Positions 1 through 6,976 of a stretch of 64,000 bases of DNA are shown here, piece by piece. The notes beneath the pieces are model-generated. The model made no database searches, had not been told where the DNA came from, and was given only the letters and a program-made list of their open reading frames with translations. Both the position numbers and the translations under genes were made by a program. Positions within the stretch are counted from its first letter, which is position 1, and each line of letters begins with the position of its first letter. The stretch comes from Sporobacter sp963675425 (GTDB taxonomy: Bacteria > Bacillota > Clostridia > Oscillospirales > Oscillospiraceae): assembly GCA_963675425.1 (NCBI GenBank), contig OY776214.1, positions 2,542,001-2,606,000 on the forward strand, given 5' to 3'.

Positions 1-1
1 A

Positions 2-823
2 GTTGCTGGTACATATACATTCATACCCCCAGATTTATTTGGTGACGGACGGGACTATGAGGTCGGTATATTCCTTATTGGAGGTGGTGGAAGTGGTGGT
101 GCAGTTAGATCATATGACGGTAGTATAAGATATGCGGCAGTAAGTGGCGGTGGAAGCGGACATTCTCGTTGTTTTATCATGACTGTAACTCCCGGCGTAG
201 AATATGCGGTTGTTGTTGGTGCTGGTGGAACAAGTGTTTCTACTACAAATTCTGCCCTTTCTGGTAAATCAGGAGGGACATCATCTTTTGATGGTAAAAC
301 AGTGTATGGTGGGTTTGGTGGAAATGCTGGCTATAATTATGATGGTTCTAGTGGTCAAGGTACAGTATCAGGTGCTAATGGTGCTCAAGGGGCATCAGGT
401 AGATACTGGCATGCTTCATCCAATGAAGCATGTGCATATGGGACAATTGATTTTTCTTTTTATAACACAACTTATAACCGGTCTTCATTTCATGGTCAAT
501 CGACACCAAACGAATGTTTTAATCCATTTTCGTTTGAAAGATGTTTAGCAGCAGGTGGCAGTGCAAATGGATATTGTACTAGCACAGAACAATATGCATA
601 TGGACAATATGCACCAACTCTTGATGATGATTTATCTGCTGGCTCTGCTGCATTTAGTACAACACCATCAAATATTACAGCGGGTACTGCTACAAGTGTT
701 GGATGTGGAGGAGGTGCGGCACTATTGGCGTATCATGATGCTAATTATCTTTCATACACTATCACATCTGGCGCTGGTGCTGATGGAGCCGTTAAGATAT
801 ATGCAAGAAAGGTGTTATTCTAA
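2..823 (+). CDS. Glycine-rich phage tail-tip/receptor-binding protein (5' end outside window)
   Basis: The reading frame is open from the first bases of the window and runs without a stop to 823, so this is the C-terminal 273 residues of a longer protein. It is dominated by Gly, Ser and Ala in runs such as GGGGSGG and VVVGAGG, a pattern found in the glycine-rich C-terminal domains of phage tail fibres and tail-tip adhesins that bind the host surface. An in-frame ATG at 179 exists but coding character continues upstream of it. The stop codon overlaps the ATG of the next gene (TAATG), and an XkdX gene and lysis genes follow, which supports a tail-end position in a siphovirus or myovirus-like prophage. 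The DNA is clearly more AT-rich than the rest of the window, as expected for acquired phage DNA. The exact ligand cannot be told. Confidence 0.75.
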   Translation, partial: VAGTYTFIPPDLFGDGRDYEVGIFLIGGGGSGGAVRSYDGSIRYAAVSGGGSGHSRCFIMTVTPGVEYAVVVGAGGTSVSTTNSALSGKSGGTSSFDGKTVYGGFGGNAGYNYDGSSGQGTVSGANGAQGASGRYWHASSNEACAYGTIDFSFYNTTYNRSSFHGQSTPNECFNPFSFERCLAAGGSANGYCTSTEQYAYGQYAPTLDDDLSAGSAAFSTTPSNITAGTATSVGCGGGAALLAYHDANYLSYTITSGAGADGAVKIYARKVLF

Positions 824-1137
824 TGAGTAAAATGGTTAGAGTTTTAAATGGCGTCGTTCAGGAAATTATTCCGTATGCGGCTACTGTTCCTAGCGTTGAG
901 CATTGGTATGGTTTAGGGTTTGCATCACAGTGTTTTATTGCTCCAGATGAAGTGCAGCAGGGATGGGTATATGATGTGTTGAATGATACGTTTAGTGTAT
1001 CTGTACAGCAAGAATTTATAGAACCACCAACAGATGATATCTCGATTATTAAAGCCGCCGTTGACACATTAAAATTAGAAAACACAACGTTACAGAACGC
1101 AGTTGACCTACTGACAATTGCACTATTGGAGGGCTGA
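823..1137 (+). CDS. Small phage tail-associated protein
   Basis: A 104-residue protein whose ATG overlaps the stop codon of the tail-tip gene. The N-terminal two thirds contain the mixed hydrophobic/polar pattern WYGLGFASQCF and the segment QQGWVYDVLNDTF. The C-terminal third (about residues 72-100) is a predicted amphipathic helix rich in Leu, Asn and Asp. Small proteins with the layout 'binding of an added chain, then a short helix' often lie between the tail fibre and XkdX genes in Firmicutes phages and are annotated as hypothetical or as tail-fibre chaperones. I do not recognise the family with certainty. The translational overlap with the upstream gene suggests coupled, stoichiometric expression. 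Confidence 0.7.
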   Translation: MSKMVRVLNGVVQEIIPYAATVPSVEHWYGLGFASQCFIAPDEVQQGWVYDVLNDTFSVSVQQEFIEPPTDDISIIKAAVDTLKLENTTLQNAVDLLTIALLEG

Positions 1138-1139
1138 TT

Positions 1140-1274
1140 ATGTACGACAGGTTGAAACGGCTGTATGACACCGGAATGCTGTCTATTACCGGCCTTGCAA
1201 ACGCGGTACTGCGCGAATGGATAGATGCCACGCAGTACGAAGAAATCACGGGACAAGCCTATGCGGCTGAATAG
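1140..1274 (+). CDS. xkdX: XkdX family phage protein
   Basis: A 44-residue protein starting MYDRLKRLYDTGML, followed by an alpha-helical ITGLANAVLREWID segment and ending QAYAAE. This matches the XkdX family of very short proteins encoded just after tail genes in PBSX-like and many clostridial phages. The spacing is tight: it starts three bases after the previous stop codon and its 3' end overlaps the next gene by 14 bases, typical of phage polycistronic packing. The family has no well established biochemical role. It is a position marker for the end of the tail module and the start of the lysis module. Confidence 0.85.
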   Translation: MYDRLKRLYDTGMLSITGLANAVLREWIDATQYEEITGQAYAAE

Positions 1275-1482
1275 ATTCAGCAAATTCATTGTCGCACTCG
1301 TCGTGCTGGCAAACTGCCTGTTCGCAATGGCTGTGCTGTACATATTCTTCCGCATACAAGCAGAGCCGACAACGCTTATCGTGTCGTGGTTCGCGTTTAC
1401 GACAGGCGAATTAGGCGCGCTGGCCGGAATTAAAGCTAAAAAGATATCAAGCGAGAAGGCCGTCAACAAGGACGCCGACTAG
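1261..1482 (+). CDS. Small single-pass membrane protein of the lysis region
   Basis: 73 residues from the ATG at 1261 (an upstream ATG at 1225 lies inside xkdX and is less likely). A short basic N-terminus (MRLNRFSKF) is followed by one strong hydrophobic helix (about residues 9-30) and a second weaker apolar stretch (about 38-56). The C-terminus is charged (KAKKISSEKAVNKDAD). Position between xkdX and the holin/endolysin genes suggests a holin-like or anti-holin role, but there is no diagnostic motif. The overlap with xkdX implies translational coupling. Confidence 0.65.
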   Translation: MRLNRFSKFIVALVVLANCLFAMAVLYIFFRIQAEPTTLIVSWFAFTTGELGALAGIKAKKISSEKAVNKDAD

Positions 1483-1492
1483 GAGGGCAATT

Positions 1493-1738
1493 ATGGAAAA
1501 TTTCATAAGAAAAGTATCATCCCGCAAGCTGTGGGCCGCAATAGCCGGTTTTGCTTCCGGCGTGTATCTTCTGACACAGGGCGAAACGACAGCCGGGGCC
1601 GCGCTCATGATTTCGTCCGTTATCGGCTATCTGGCCGCAGAGGGCTATGTAGACGGCAAGGCCGCGCAGACGCTTGTTGAGCTGGTACAGGACGTTGCGG
1701 AACAGGTGGAGGTCGAGGACGGCAACGATGCGGAATGA
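1493..1738 (+). CDS. Putative phage holin
   Basis: 81 residues with a good ribosome site (AGGAGG) ten bases before the ATG. After a basic N-terminus (RKVSSRKLW) there are two short hydrophobic segments, about residues 14-29 and 33-50, separated by a tight turn (TQGETTAG), then an acidic tail (VEVEDGNDAE). A short basic start, two membrane passes and immediate overlap with the endolysin gene (10 bases) are the usual arrangement of class II holins, which make the membrane lesion that releases endolysin. The assignment rests on topology and position, since holins have little sequence conservation. Confidence 0.7.
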   Translation: MENFIRKVSSRKLWAAIAGFASGVYLLTQGETTAGAALMISSVIGYLAAEGYVDGKAAQTLVELVQDVAEQVEVEDGNDAE

Positions 1739-2450
1739 GCTGATTGAGATTGCCGAACAGGAAGTAGGCTACCTTGAAAAGGCCAGTAACAGCCAGCTTG
1801 ACGACAAGACGGCCAACGCCGGGAAAGCCAACTGGACTAAATACGGCGAATGGTACGGGCAGGGCAAGAACGGCTATGCGTGGTGCGCTATGCTTGTGTC
1901 GTGGTGTGCGGTGATGGCCGGTATACCGGCTGATATTATCCCGCGCTATCACTCCAGCACGGCGGGTATGAACTGGTTCAAGTCACACCAGCGGTGGGCC
2001 GACAAGCCGACCCCCGGCGACATAGTCTTTTTCGGCACTGACGCAAAAGCCGTTCACACTGGAATCGTCCGAGCTGTTAGCCAGACTACCGTCTATACCA
2101 TTGAGGGAAACACGTCTGGAGGCTCCACGCTCATAGCGAACGGCGGCGGCGTAGCGAAAAAGAGCTACCCTCTTACATATGCAAAAATAGTCGGGTACGG
2201 CCACCCGGATTATCAGGAGGTATTAGACATGACAATTGACGAGGCCAGAAAAGAGCTGACGACGGTTGATGGCACGGGGGATGCGCACAGCGAGTGGGCC
2301 GATGAGGCTGTCGGTATGCTGATACAAGCCGGTGTTTTCGGTGGCGACGGGCAGGGAAATTACGGCTGGGGGCAGTGCCTGACACGTGAAGGCGCGGCAA
2401 AGGTCCTGTACAAGCTGCTGGAGCGGCTCGGTTTACTTAATCAGTTGTAA
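1728..2450 (+). CDS. CHAP-domain endolysin (amidase/endopeptidase)
   Basis: 240 residues from the ATG at 1728, which has GGAGG about 14 bases upstream. An in-frame ATG at 1674 lies within the holin gene without such a site. Residues 1-160 are a CHAP/NlpC-P60-type cysteine hydrolase: nucleophile Cys53 in WCAMLVSW, catalytic His110 in AVHTGIV, and the PGDIVFF strand between them. These enzymes cut peptidoglycan stem-peptide or amide bonds. Residues about 172-240, after a linker, form a helical C-terminal domain (SEWADEAVGMLIQAGVFGG) resembling the S-layer-homology-like or wall-targeting modules of clostridial lysins. There is no signal peptide, so export depends on the adjacent holin. Confidence 0.9.
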   Translation: MRNELIEIAEQEVGYLEKASNSQLDDKTANAGKANWTKYGEWYGQGKNGYAWCAMLVSWCAVMAGIPADIIPRYHSSTAGMNWFKSHQRWADKPTPGDIVFFGTDAKAVHTGIVRAVSQTTVYTIEGNTSGGSTLIANGGGVAKKSYPLTYAKIVGYGHPDYQEVLDMTIDEARKELTTVDGTGDAHSEWADEAVGMLIQAGVFGGDGQGNYGWGQCLTREGAAKVLYKLLERLGLLNQL

Positions 2451-2466
2451 TAGGGGGGGCGTTAAA

Positions 2467-2682
2467 ATGACAACTGAAATTTGGGTGGGCTTACTGTCTT
2501 TCTTGGGCATGGTCATCGGTTCCGTGAGTGGTATTGTCATATCCGCGAAACTGACCAATTATCGTCTTTCCCAACTGGAAAAGAAAGTAGAAAAACACAA
2601 CTGTTTAGTGGAACGGGTGGCTCTTGTAGAAAGGGAAATAAAAACTATCGCCGCGCGGGTATCCAACTTGGACGGCATATAA
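2467..2682 (+). CDS. Membrane-anchored coiled-coil lysis-accessory protein
   Basis: 71 residues from the ATG at 2467, preceded by a G-rich ribosome site. One N-terminal hydrophobic helix (about residues 6-27) is followed by a heptad-rich coiled coil (QLEKKVEKHNCLVERVALVE and onward to the C-terminus). XhlA-type hemolysin/holin accessory proteins carry a coiled coil and one membrane helix in the opposite order, so this is not a simple XhlA. It lies 16 bases after the endolysin gene and 12 bases before the next gene. A role as a spanin-like, holin-regulating or anchoring factor is inference from position. Confidence 0.7.
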   Translation: MTTEIWVGLLSFLGMVIGSVSGIVISAKLTNYRLSQLEKKVEKHNCLVERVALVEREIKTIAARVSNLDGI

Positions 2683-2694
2683 GGACGTGGAACG

Positions 2695-3678
2695 ATGTCA
2701 AACACTAATGATAACGCTGTAGAATATTGGGATACTGCAACCCAATCGACACAAACGGGTTATGTTGTTAACGGCCAGCTGTATACCGACGAGGCCGGGA
2801 CACAAAGCGCGTCTGCCGGCTCTCAATGGGCGGGGAGCAACGGCCAACAGTATGTAAATACTGATGGCACGACCATGACGCCCGAAGAGTATCACGCCGT
2901 TGCTGGTCAGCATGTTGGCAACAACCTATCCGCAGGTATGGTTGACGGCTACACGCCGGTTAATGGCGGCGGTTCTGGCGGTGCTTACGGCGGTTCCGGT
3001 TCCGGCGGCTATGGTGCGGACACAACAGCCGAAGCGTATATCCAACAGATTTACGACCAGCAGATTGCCGCCAATCAGGCGGCACTGGAAAACGCTTACG
3101 AGATGAACGTTAATACGCTCAACGCTCAGAGAAAGCAGCTGCCCGAAACGTATCAGACGGCAAAGAATACGACGGCGGCACAGTCGGAGCTCCAGCGGGC
3201 TAACTTCAACGAGTACGCCGCAGCCTCCGGATTGTCGAGCGGCGCGGGCGGGCAGGTGCAGCTGTCTATGTCCAATGAGCTTCAAGGCAATCTCTCGTCG
3301 CTCGATAAGGCCCAGGCTAACGCTCTGACCCAGCTTGATCTGCAGATGACCAATCTCACGACGCAGTATCAAAACAATCTGGCAATGGCCTTTGCCGAGG
3401 GCAATATGTCCAGGGTCGCGGCGCTATATGAAGCTTATGAGAACAACAGAGCTGCGCTCATGGCTCAGCAGCAGTTTGAGGCGAATCGGCAATATAACAA
3501 TGATACTCTCAAGTATAACTACGCTACACTGGAAGCTTCCCAAAAAAATATGGCGTACAATCAGGCTTTTCAGGCTGGTATGAGCTCAGGCGTTTTCTCC
3601 GGTATGGCTGTGTTTGGGTGGGATCAGGAGCTGATTGAGGCCGCCGAGCAATGGTGGAAAGAGCAATCCGAAGGCTAA
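2695..3678 (+). CDS. Gly-rich/coiled-coil phage protein of unknown role
   Basis: 327 residues with no recognised family. Residues 1-95 are polar and repeat-like with short Y/W/G-rich units (WDTATQSTQTGYVVNGQLY, SAGSQWAGSNGQQYVN). A glycine linker (GGGSGGAYGGSGSGGYG) then leads into a long Gln/Asn/Ala-rich helical region (about 105-290) with strong coiled-coil character. The end is hydrophobic, then acidic and Trp-rich (EAAEQWWKEQSEG). The domain order resembles virion or internal proteins that sit on membranes or in the tail lumen. Its place after the lysis genes, as the last gene before the terminator, is unusual and may mark a late 'moron'-type gene. Function unknown. Confidence 0.65.
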   Translation: MSNTNDNAVEYWDTATQSTQTGYVVNGQLYTDEAGTQSASAGSQWAGSNGQQYVNTDGTTMTPEEYHAVAGQHVGNNLSAGMVDGYTPVNGGGSGGAYGGSGSGGYGADTTAEAYIQQIYDQQIAANQAALENAYEMNVNTLNAQRKQLPETYQTAKNTTAAQSELQRANFNEYAAASGLSSGAGGQVQLSMSNELQGNLSSLDKAQANALTQLDLQMTNLTTQYQNNLAMAFAEGNMSRVAALYEAYENNRAALMAQQQFEANRQYNNDTLKYNYATLEASQKNMAYNQAFQAGMSSGVFSGMAVFGWDQELIEAAEQWWKEQSEG

Positions 3679-3700
3679 TTTTAGATCACAGGTGAGAAAC

Positions 3701-3737
3701 AAAACCGCACAGGACTGACTTGTCCCCGTGCGGTTTT
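3701..3737 (+). terminator. Rho-independent terminator ending the prophage transcript
   Basis: A ten-base perfect stem (AAAACCGCAC / GTGCGGTTTT) encloses a second short stem (GGAC/GTCC), 20 bases after the last phage gene. The T run lies in the 3' arm. The 175 bases from here to the next gene hold no other feature I can name and no attachment site was identifiable. Confidence 0.85.
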
Positions 3738-3911
3738 CAATAACAACATTATATAGATAGATGGCATAATGACCAGTGTCATACTGTAATGGAATGCAAA
3801 ATCAGGACGGGGATTATCAATAGTTTAAGGCCGTGTGGTAAAAAATTATGCCGCATCATATATTAAAAGAAAGCCTGTACTTATTATAACTAAGGTAAAG
3901 GGGAGTATCTC

Positions 3912-4700
3912 ATGAAACGGAACACCTCGTGTCCTATGGTTAAGCTCATAGTGCTCGTCACCTATCTGGGTATGATCACGGTCAACGCGCTGGCAGTACT
4001 TTTGCCGATCAACGGCATCACGCCTGCAGAGGTTTCAGCCCTGTACCCGAATCTGTTTACGCCCGCCGGGCTGACGTTTTCCATCTGGGGCCTTATCTAT
4101 GCGCTTTTGGCGCTATTCACCGGATATCTGCTTTTAGCCAGGAAAGCGCCGCAACAGCTGCTCTGTAAAATAGGCGTTTTGTTTTCATTGTCCTCGGTGG
4201 CTAATACTCTGTGGGTGTTAGCCTGGCATTATCAGATCATCCCGCTGACGGTAGGGCTGATGCTCATCCTGCTTGTCTGTCTGATCTGGATCATGCAAAT
4301 AGTCACGGCGGAGCCGCTGTCCCGCAAAGAGACCTTCTTCATAAAGCTGCCGTTTGCTGTTTATCTTGGATGGATTACAGTTGCCACGATTGCTAATATT
4401 ACAGTTCTGCTGGTCAGCCTCGGTTGGGACGGCTTTGGCTTGCCGGAGCAGACGTGGACCATGCTGGCGCTGACGGTGGGCGCCGTTATCGGAATTTTAA
4501 CCGGCTTGCGTTTTCAAAGTGTCGCGTATTTATTAGTTATGATCTGGGCCTACATCGGTATTATCATAAAAAACATGACCGTCGGCTTCAATGAGGTCTA
4601 TCCGGGTGTTGGCCTTGTGGCGGCCGGGATGACCGTAGCGTTTGTTATCGCGGCGGTATTTTTAATACTAAAAAAGTGCAGGACGATGCACGGTGTTTAA
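3912..4700 (+). CDS. TspO/MBR-related multi-pass membrane protein
   Basis: 262 residues with about seven hydrophobic helices. The N-terminal segment with LPINGITPAEVSALYPNLF followed by PAGLTFSIWGLIY is the hallmark of the long bacterial relatives of TspO (tryptophan-rich sensory protein), where the PAG.TFSIWG..Y motif sits in the second membrane segment. TspO proteins bind tetrapyrroles or cholesterol in other organisms. The role of the longer seven-helix versions is not established. An AAGGGGAG ribosome site lies about 9 bases upstream. It stands alone, after the phage terminator and convergent to the next gene. Confidence 0.75.
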   Translation: MKRNTSCPMVKLIVLVTYLGMITVNALAVLLPINGITPAEVSALYPNLFTPAGLTFSIWGLIYALLALFTGYLLLARKAPQQLLCKIGVLFSLSSVANTLWVLAWHYQIIPLTVGLMLILLVCLIWIMQIVTAEPLSRKETFFIKLPFAVYLGWITVATIANITVLLVSLGWDGFGLPEQTWTMLALTVGAVIGILTGLRFQSVAYLLVMIWAYIGIIIKNMTVGFNEVYPGVGLVAAGMTVAFVIAAVFLILKKCRTMHGV

Positions 4701-4783
4701 GCGCCGCTTCAGCTTGTCAAAAAGACTTTATATGCTTCTGCACATCCAATGGGTGTCCAATTATATATTCGCTGTTACGCCGA

Positions 4784-5908
4784 TTATTTTTTGGCGACAA
4801 GCGATTCCAGGCTTTCACCGAGCGATTCCCGCATCACCTTCTGGCGAATACTGAAAAAAGCCACGATGGTATCCCGCAGCAGCACGCGTGTTTTTTTATC
4901 CATACTCCGAAGCTTTTTAATCATTGCGTCAATAACGGCCAGCCGCTCGTTGGATAGGTCGGACAGCGTCTGCGCGCCGGAGGCCTGAATGATATCAAAG
5001 AGCGCTTCGACAAACTGTTCGCGCTGCTCCATAGATAACGTATTCAGCCAAGACCGCAGTGTTTCATTTGTCTGGCGGCTGAACTTGCTGAGCTCCGTCT
5101 CGTGGATAAAGGTGGGGCCAAGCACCTCCCAAGTGAGCGGATTATGCGACAGTATGCCTTTTTCGGTGCTGGCGACAATCGTATAATCATCATCGTGCTC
5201 GAGAAGCATGCCGACGACAGAGGATTTTGGAATAAATGTATGGACACGGCCTTCAAGACTTTTGTAACTGGCCATGGCACTCAGCGGAGTATGAAATCCG
5301 GGGCCGTCATTATTATAGATGGCGGTGATACGACGACGAATGGTATCCGATGTATGTACGGCCGAGAAAACGGCGAGATTGCCGCCTTTTGAATGACCGC
5401 CGAGGATCACTTGCCCTTTTAGCCTGTGGACAACGGTATTGACGTAATCAACGGCCTGAGCCTGAGCCGGTACGACGGCTTTAAAACCCATAAGGAAATC
5501 CTCCTTCCAACCGGCGAGATTGTCATCTGTGCCGCGGAAAGCCACATAATGTTCGTTTCTGGCATACGTGAAGACAACGGCTGAAAACTGATAGGGATCC
5601 GTATTGTTGAGTTTGTTGACAAAATTGGTTAAAACAACATCCTTAAACCGAACCGTCTCAGCCGCCCGTTTTAAAAGCTCGGGGTACGGCGGTAAAAAGC
5701 GGCTTTTTTGCTCAAAGCGTTTTAGCGCTCGCATTTCTTCCGCGGCCTGACGGATGGTTACGCCGGTGCGGACGGTGTCGTCTGGGGCAATACCGTCAAA
5801 CGGACTGTAGGACATACCGGAGAATACCAGATTGTCCACCTCGTTCAATCCGTCCTGCTCAAAGCTTAAATCGCCGCGCCACCTTAGATAATCAAATAGA
5901 TTCCGCAT
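4784..5908 (-). CDS. DUF2974 (Mbeg1-like) alpha/beta-hydrolase
   Basis: 374 residues. The N-terminus (MRNLFDYLRWRGDLSF.Q.G.NEVDNLVFS) is typical of the Mbeg1-like/DUF2974 family. Residues 105-260 form an alpha/beta-hydrolase core with nucleophile Ser173 in the elbow GGHSKGG, preceded by the VAFRGTDD strand typical of lipase class 3 folds. The C-terminal 100 residues are helical and charged (MEQREQFVEALFDI). The family is cytoplasmic and common in Firmicutes. The substrate is unknown, with lipase or esterase activity the usual guess. The ATG has AGGA 11 bases upstream. It is transcribed alone, convergent with the TspO-like gene. Confidence 0.85.
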   Translation of the reverse strand: MRNLFDYLRWRGDLSFEQDGLNEVDNLVFSGMSYSPFDGIAPDDTVRTGVTIRQAAEEMRALKRFEQKSRFLPPYPELLKRAAETVRFKDVVLTNFVNKLNNTDPYQFSAVVFTYARNEHYVAFRGTDDNLAGWKEDFLMGFKAVVPAQAQAVDYVNTVVHRLKGQVILGGHSKGGNLAVFSAVHTSDTIRRRITAIYNNDGPGFHTPLSAMASYKSLEGRVHTFIPKSSVVGMLLEHDDDYTIVASTEKGILSHNPLTWEVLGPTFIHETELSKFSRQTNETLRSWLNTLSMEQREQFVEALFDIIQASGAQTLSDLSNERLAVIDAMIKKLRSMDKKTRVLLRDTIVAFFSIRQKVMRESLGESLESLVAKK

Positions 5909-6010
5909 GTTGGTCAGTCCTTTTCTGTCAGGGTAGATAAGTTGATTTATGGCGATATCATATCACATTTTAATTGAAACTTGCATTAAATAATTAATAC
6001 AGAAGATTGC

Positions 6011-6053
6011 GAAAGATCCCTCGTCCGGGGATATGCCGTGCGAGGGATCTTTC
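6011..6053 (-). terminator. Terminator of the LysM-CAP gene
   Basis: A 13-base perfect inverted repeat (GAAAGATCCCTCG / CGAGGGATCTTTC) with a 17-base loop, lying just downstream of the minus-strand gene at 6087. It is symmetric, so it may act in both directions. Confidence 0.75.
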
Positions 6054-6086
6054 AGTTTGTTGCGGGATAATGGACAAACTGGCGTT

Positions 6087-6722
6087 TTAGTATAAGGTTT
6101 TAATAAACATCTGTGTCCAATAATACGTTCCGTTTGCCTTTTTGGCCACGCCGACGCCGATCTGGTTATAAGACGGGCTTAAAATATTGGCGCGGTGACC
6201 GGGTGAGTTCATCCAGTCGTTCATGACGTCCTGGGGCGTCTTCTGCCCGTAGGCAATGTTTTCACCGGCAGCTGAGAATTTAATACCGAACGACTCCATC
6301 ATCCGGAACGGCGATCCATATGTCGGCGATGTGTGATCGAAATAGCCCTTGTCGATCATATCCTGCGATTTGTAGCGTGCCACACGGCAAAGCTCCCAGT
6401 TGGAGGTTACCATGCCGAGTCCATGGGCGGCCCGCTGCTTGTTGACAAGCTCTACAACCTGCTGCTCAAGCGTTTTAACGTCATCGATGCTCGGAATGTT
6501 AATTTTCTGGCCGACATAAATCAGGTTGGGGTTTTTAAGCTGCGGATTAGCGGCGATCAGCTCGCTGACACCGATTTGATAGCGGACGGCAATTTTCCAC
6601 ATCGTGTCGCCCGAGACAACCGTATGGGTACCGCTTTGTGCAAAAGCACTCTCCGGCAAAATGAATATGACAAGCGTCAGTAATACGGCGGCGAATTTTT
6701 TTAATTTTAGAAATTTCTGCAT
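6087..6722 (-). CDS. Secreted LysM + CAP/SCP (YkwD-like) protein
   Basis: 211 residues from the ATG at 6722, chosen because AGGA and GGAG sequences lie 6-14 bases upstream and it begins a classic signal peptide (MQKFLKLKKF, hydrophobic 11-24, AFAQS cleavage region). Residues about 33-77 are one LysM peptidoglycan-binding domain (HTVVSGDTMWKIAVRY to YVGQKINIP). Residues 88-211 are a CAP domain with the conserved HTSPTYGSPF, GENIAYG and NSPGHRANIL motifs seen in YkwD and spore-associated SafA-like proteins. Acts outside the membrane, probably on or in the cell wall or spore coat. The enzymatic activity of CAP domains is not settled. Single-gene transcript with its own terminator. Confidence 0.9.
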   Translation of the reverse strand: MQKFLKLKKFAAVLLTLVIFILPESAFAQSGTHTVVSGDTMWKIAVRYQIGVSELIAANPQLKNPNLIYVGQKINIPSIDDVKTLEQQVVELVNKQRAAHGLGMVTSNWELCRVARYKSQDMIDKGYFDHTSPTYGSPFRMMESFGIKFSAAGENIAYGQKTPQDVMNDWMNSPGHRANILSPSYNQIGVGVAKKANGTYYWTQMFIKTLY

Positions 6723-6976
6723 GACATGTCCTGTTCTCCGGCGGCTGTATACCGCGTCATCGCCCGCCGGTGCAACGACGCTTTTTTCTGATTTATAATA
6801 CATTTTAGTATTTGCATATCTGCCATTAAACGCGGAGATAAAATGATAAATTATTGGTACAATAGATAAAATGTGGGAAAAAAGTGAAAAAACACTTTTA
6901 AAAATGATAAAATTCTTATATATTTAAACAATCCCACTACTAATTTTTAGTCGTTATCTGTCGATAAATATACAAC

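Noticed and set aside
1225..1260. Earlier ATG for the small membrane protein
   Set aside because: It sits inside xkdX and adds a basic leader. The ATG at 1261 gives a normal short N-terminus.
858..1469. Long minus-strand reading frame opposite the phage tail genes
   Set aside because: It lies antisense to four well supported phage genes with ribosome sites, and its protein has no recognisable character.
3738..3911. Prophage attachment site or tRNA after the phage terminator
   Set aside because: No tRNA-like cloverleaf or direct repeat partner could be found within the window.
6723..6803. 27-residue N-terminal extension of the LysM-CAP protein
   Set aside because: It would precede a complete signal peptide, and ribosome-site sequences lie directly before the ATG at 6722.
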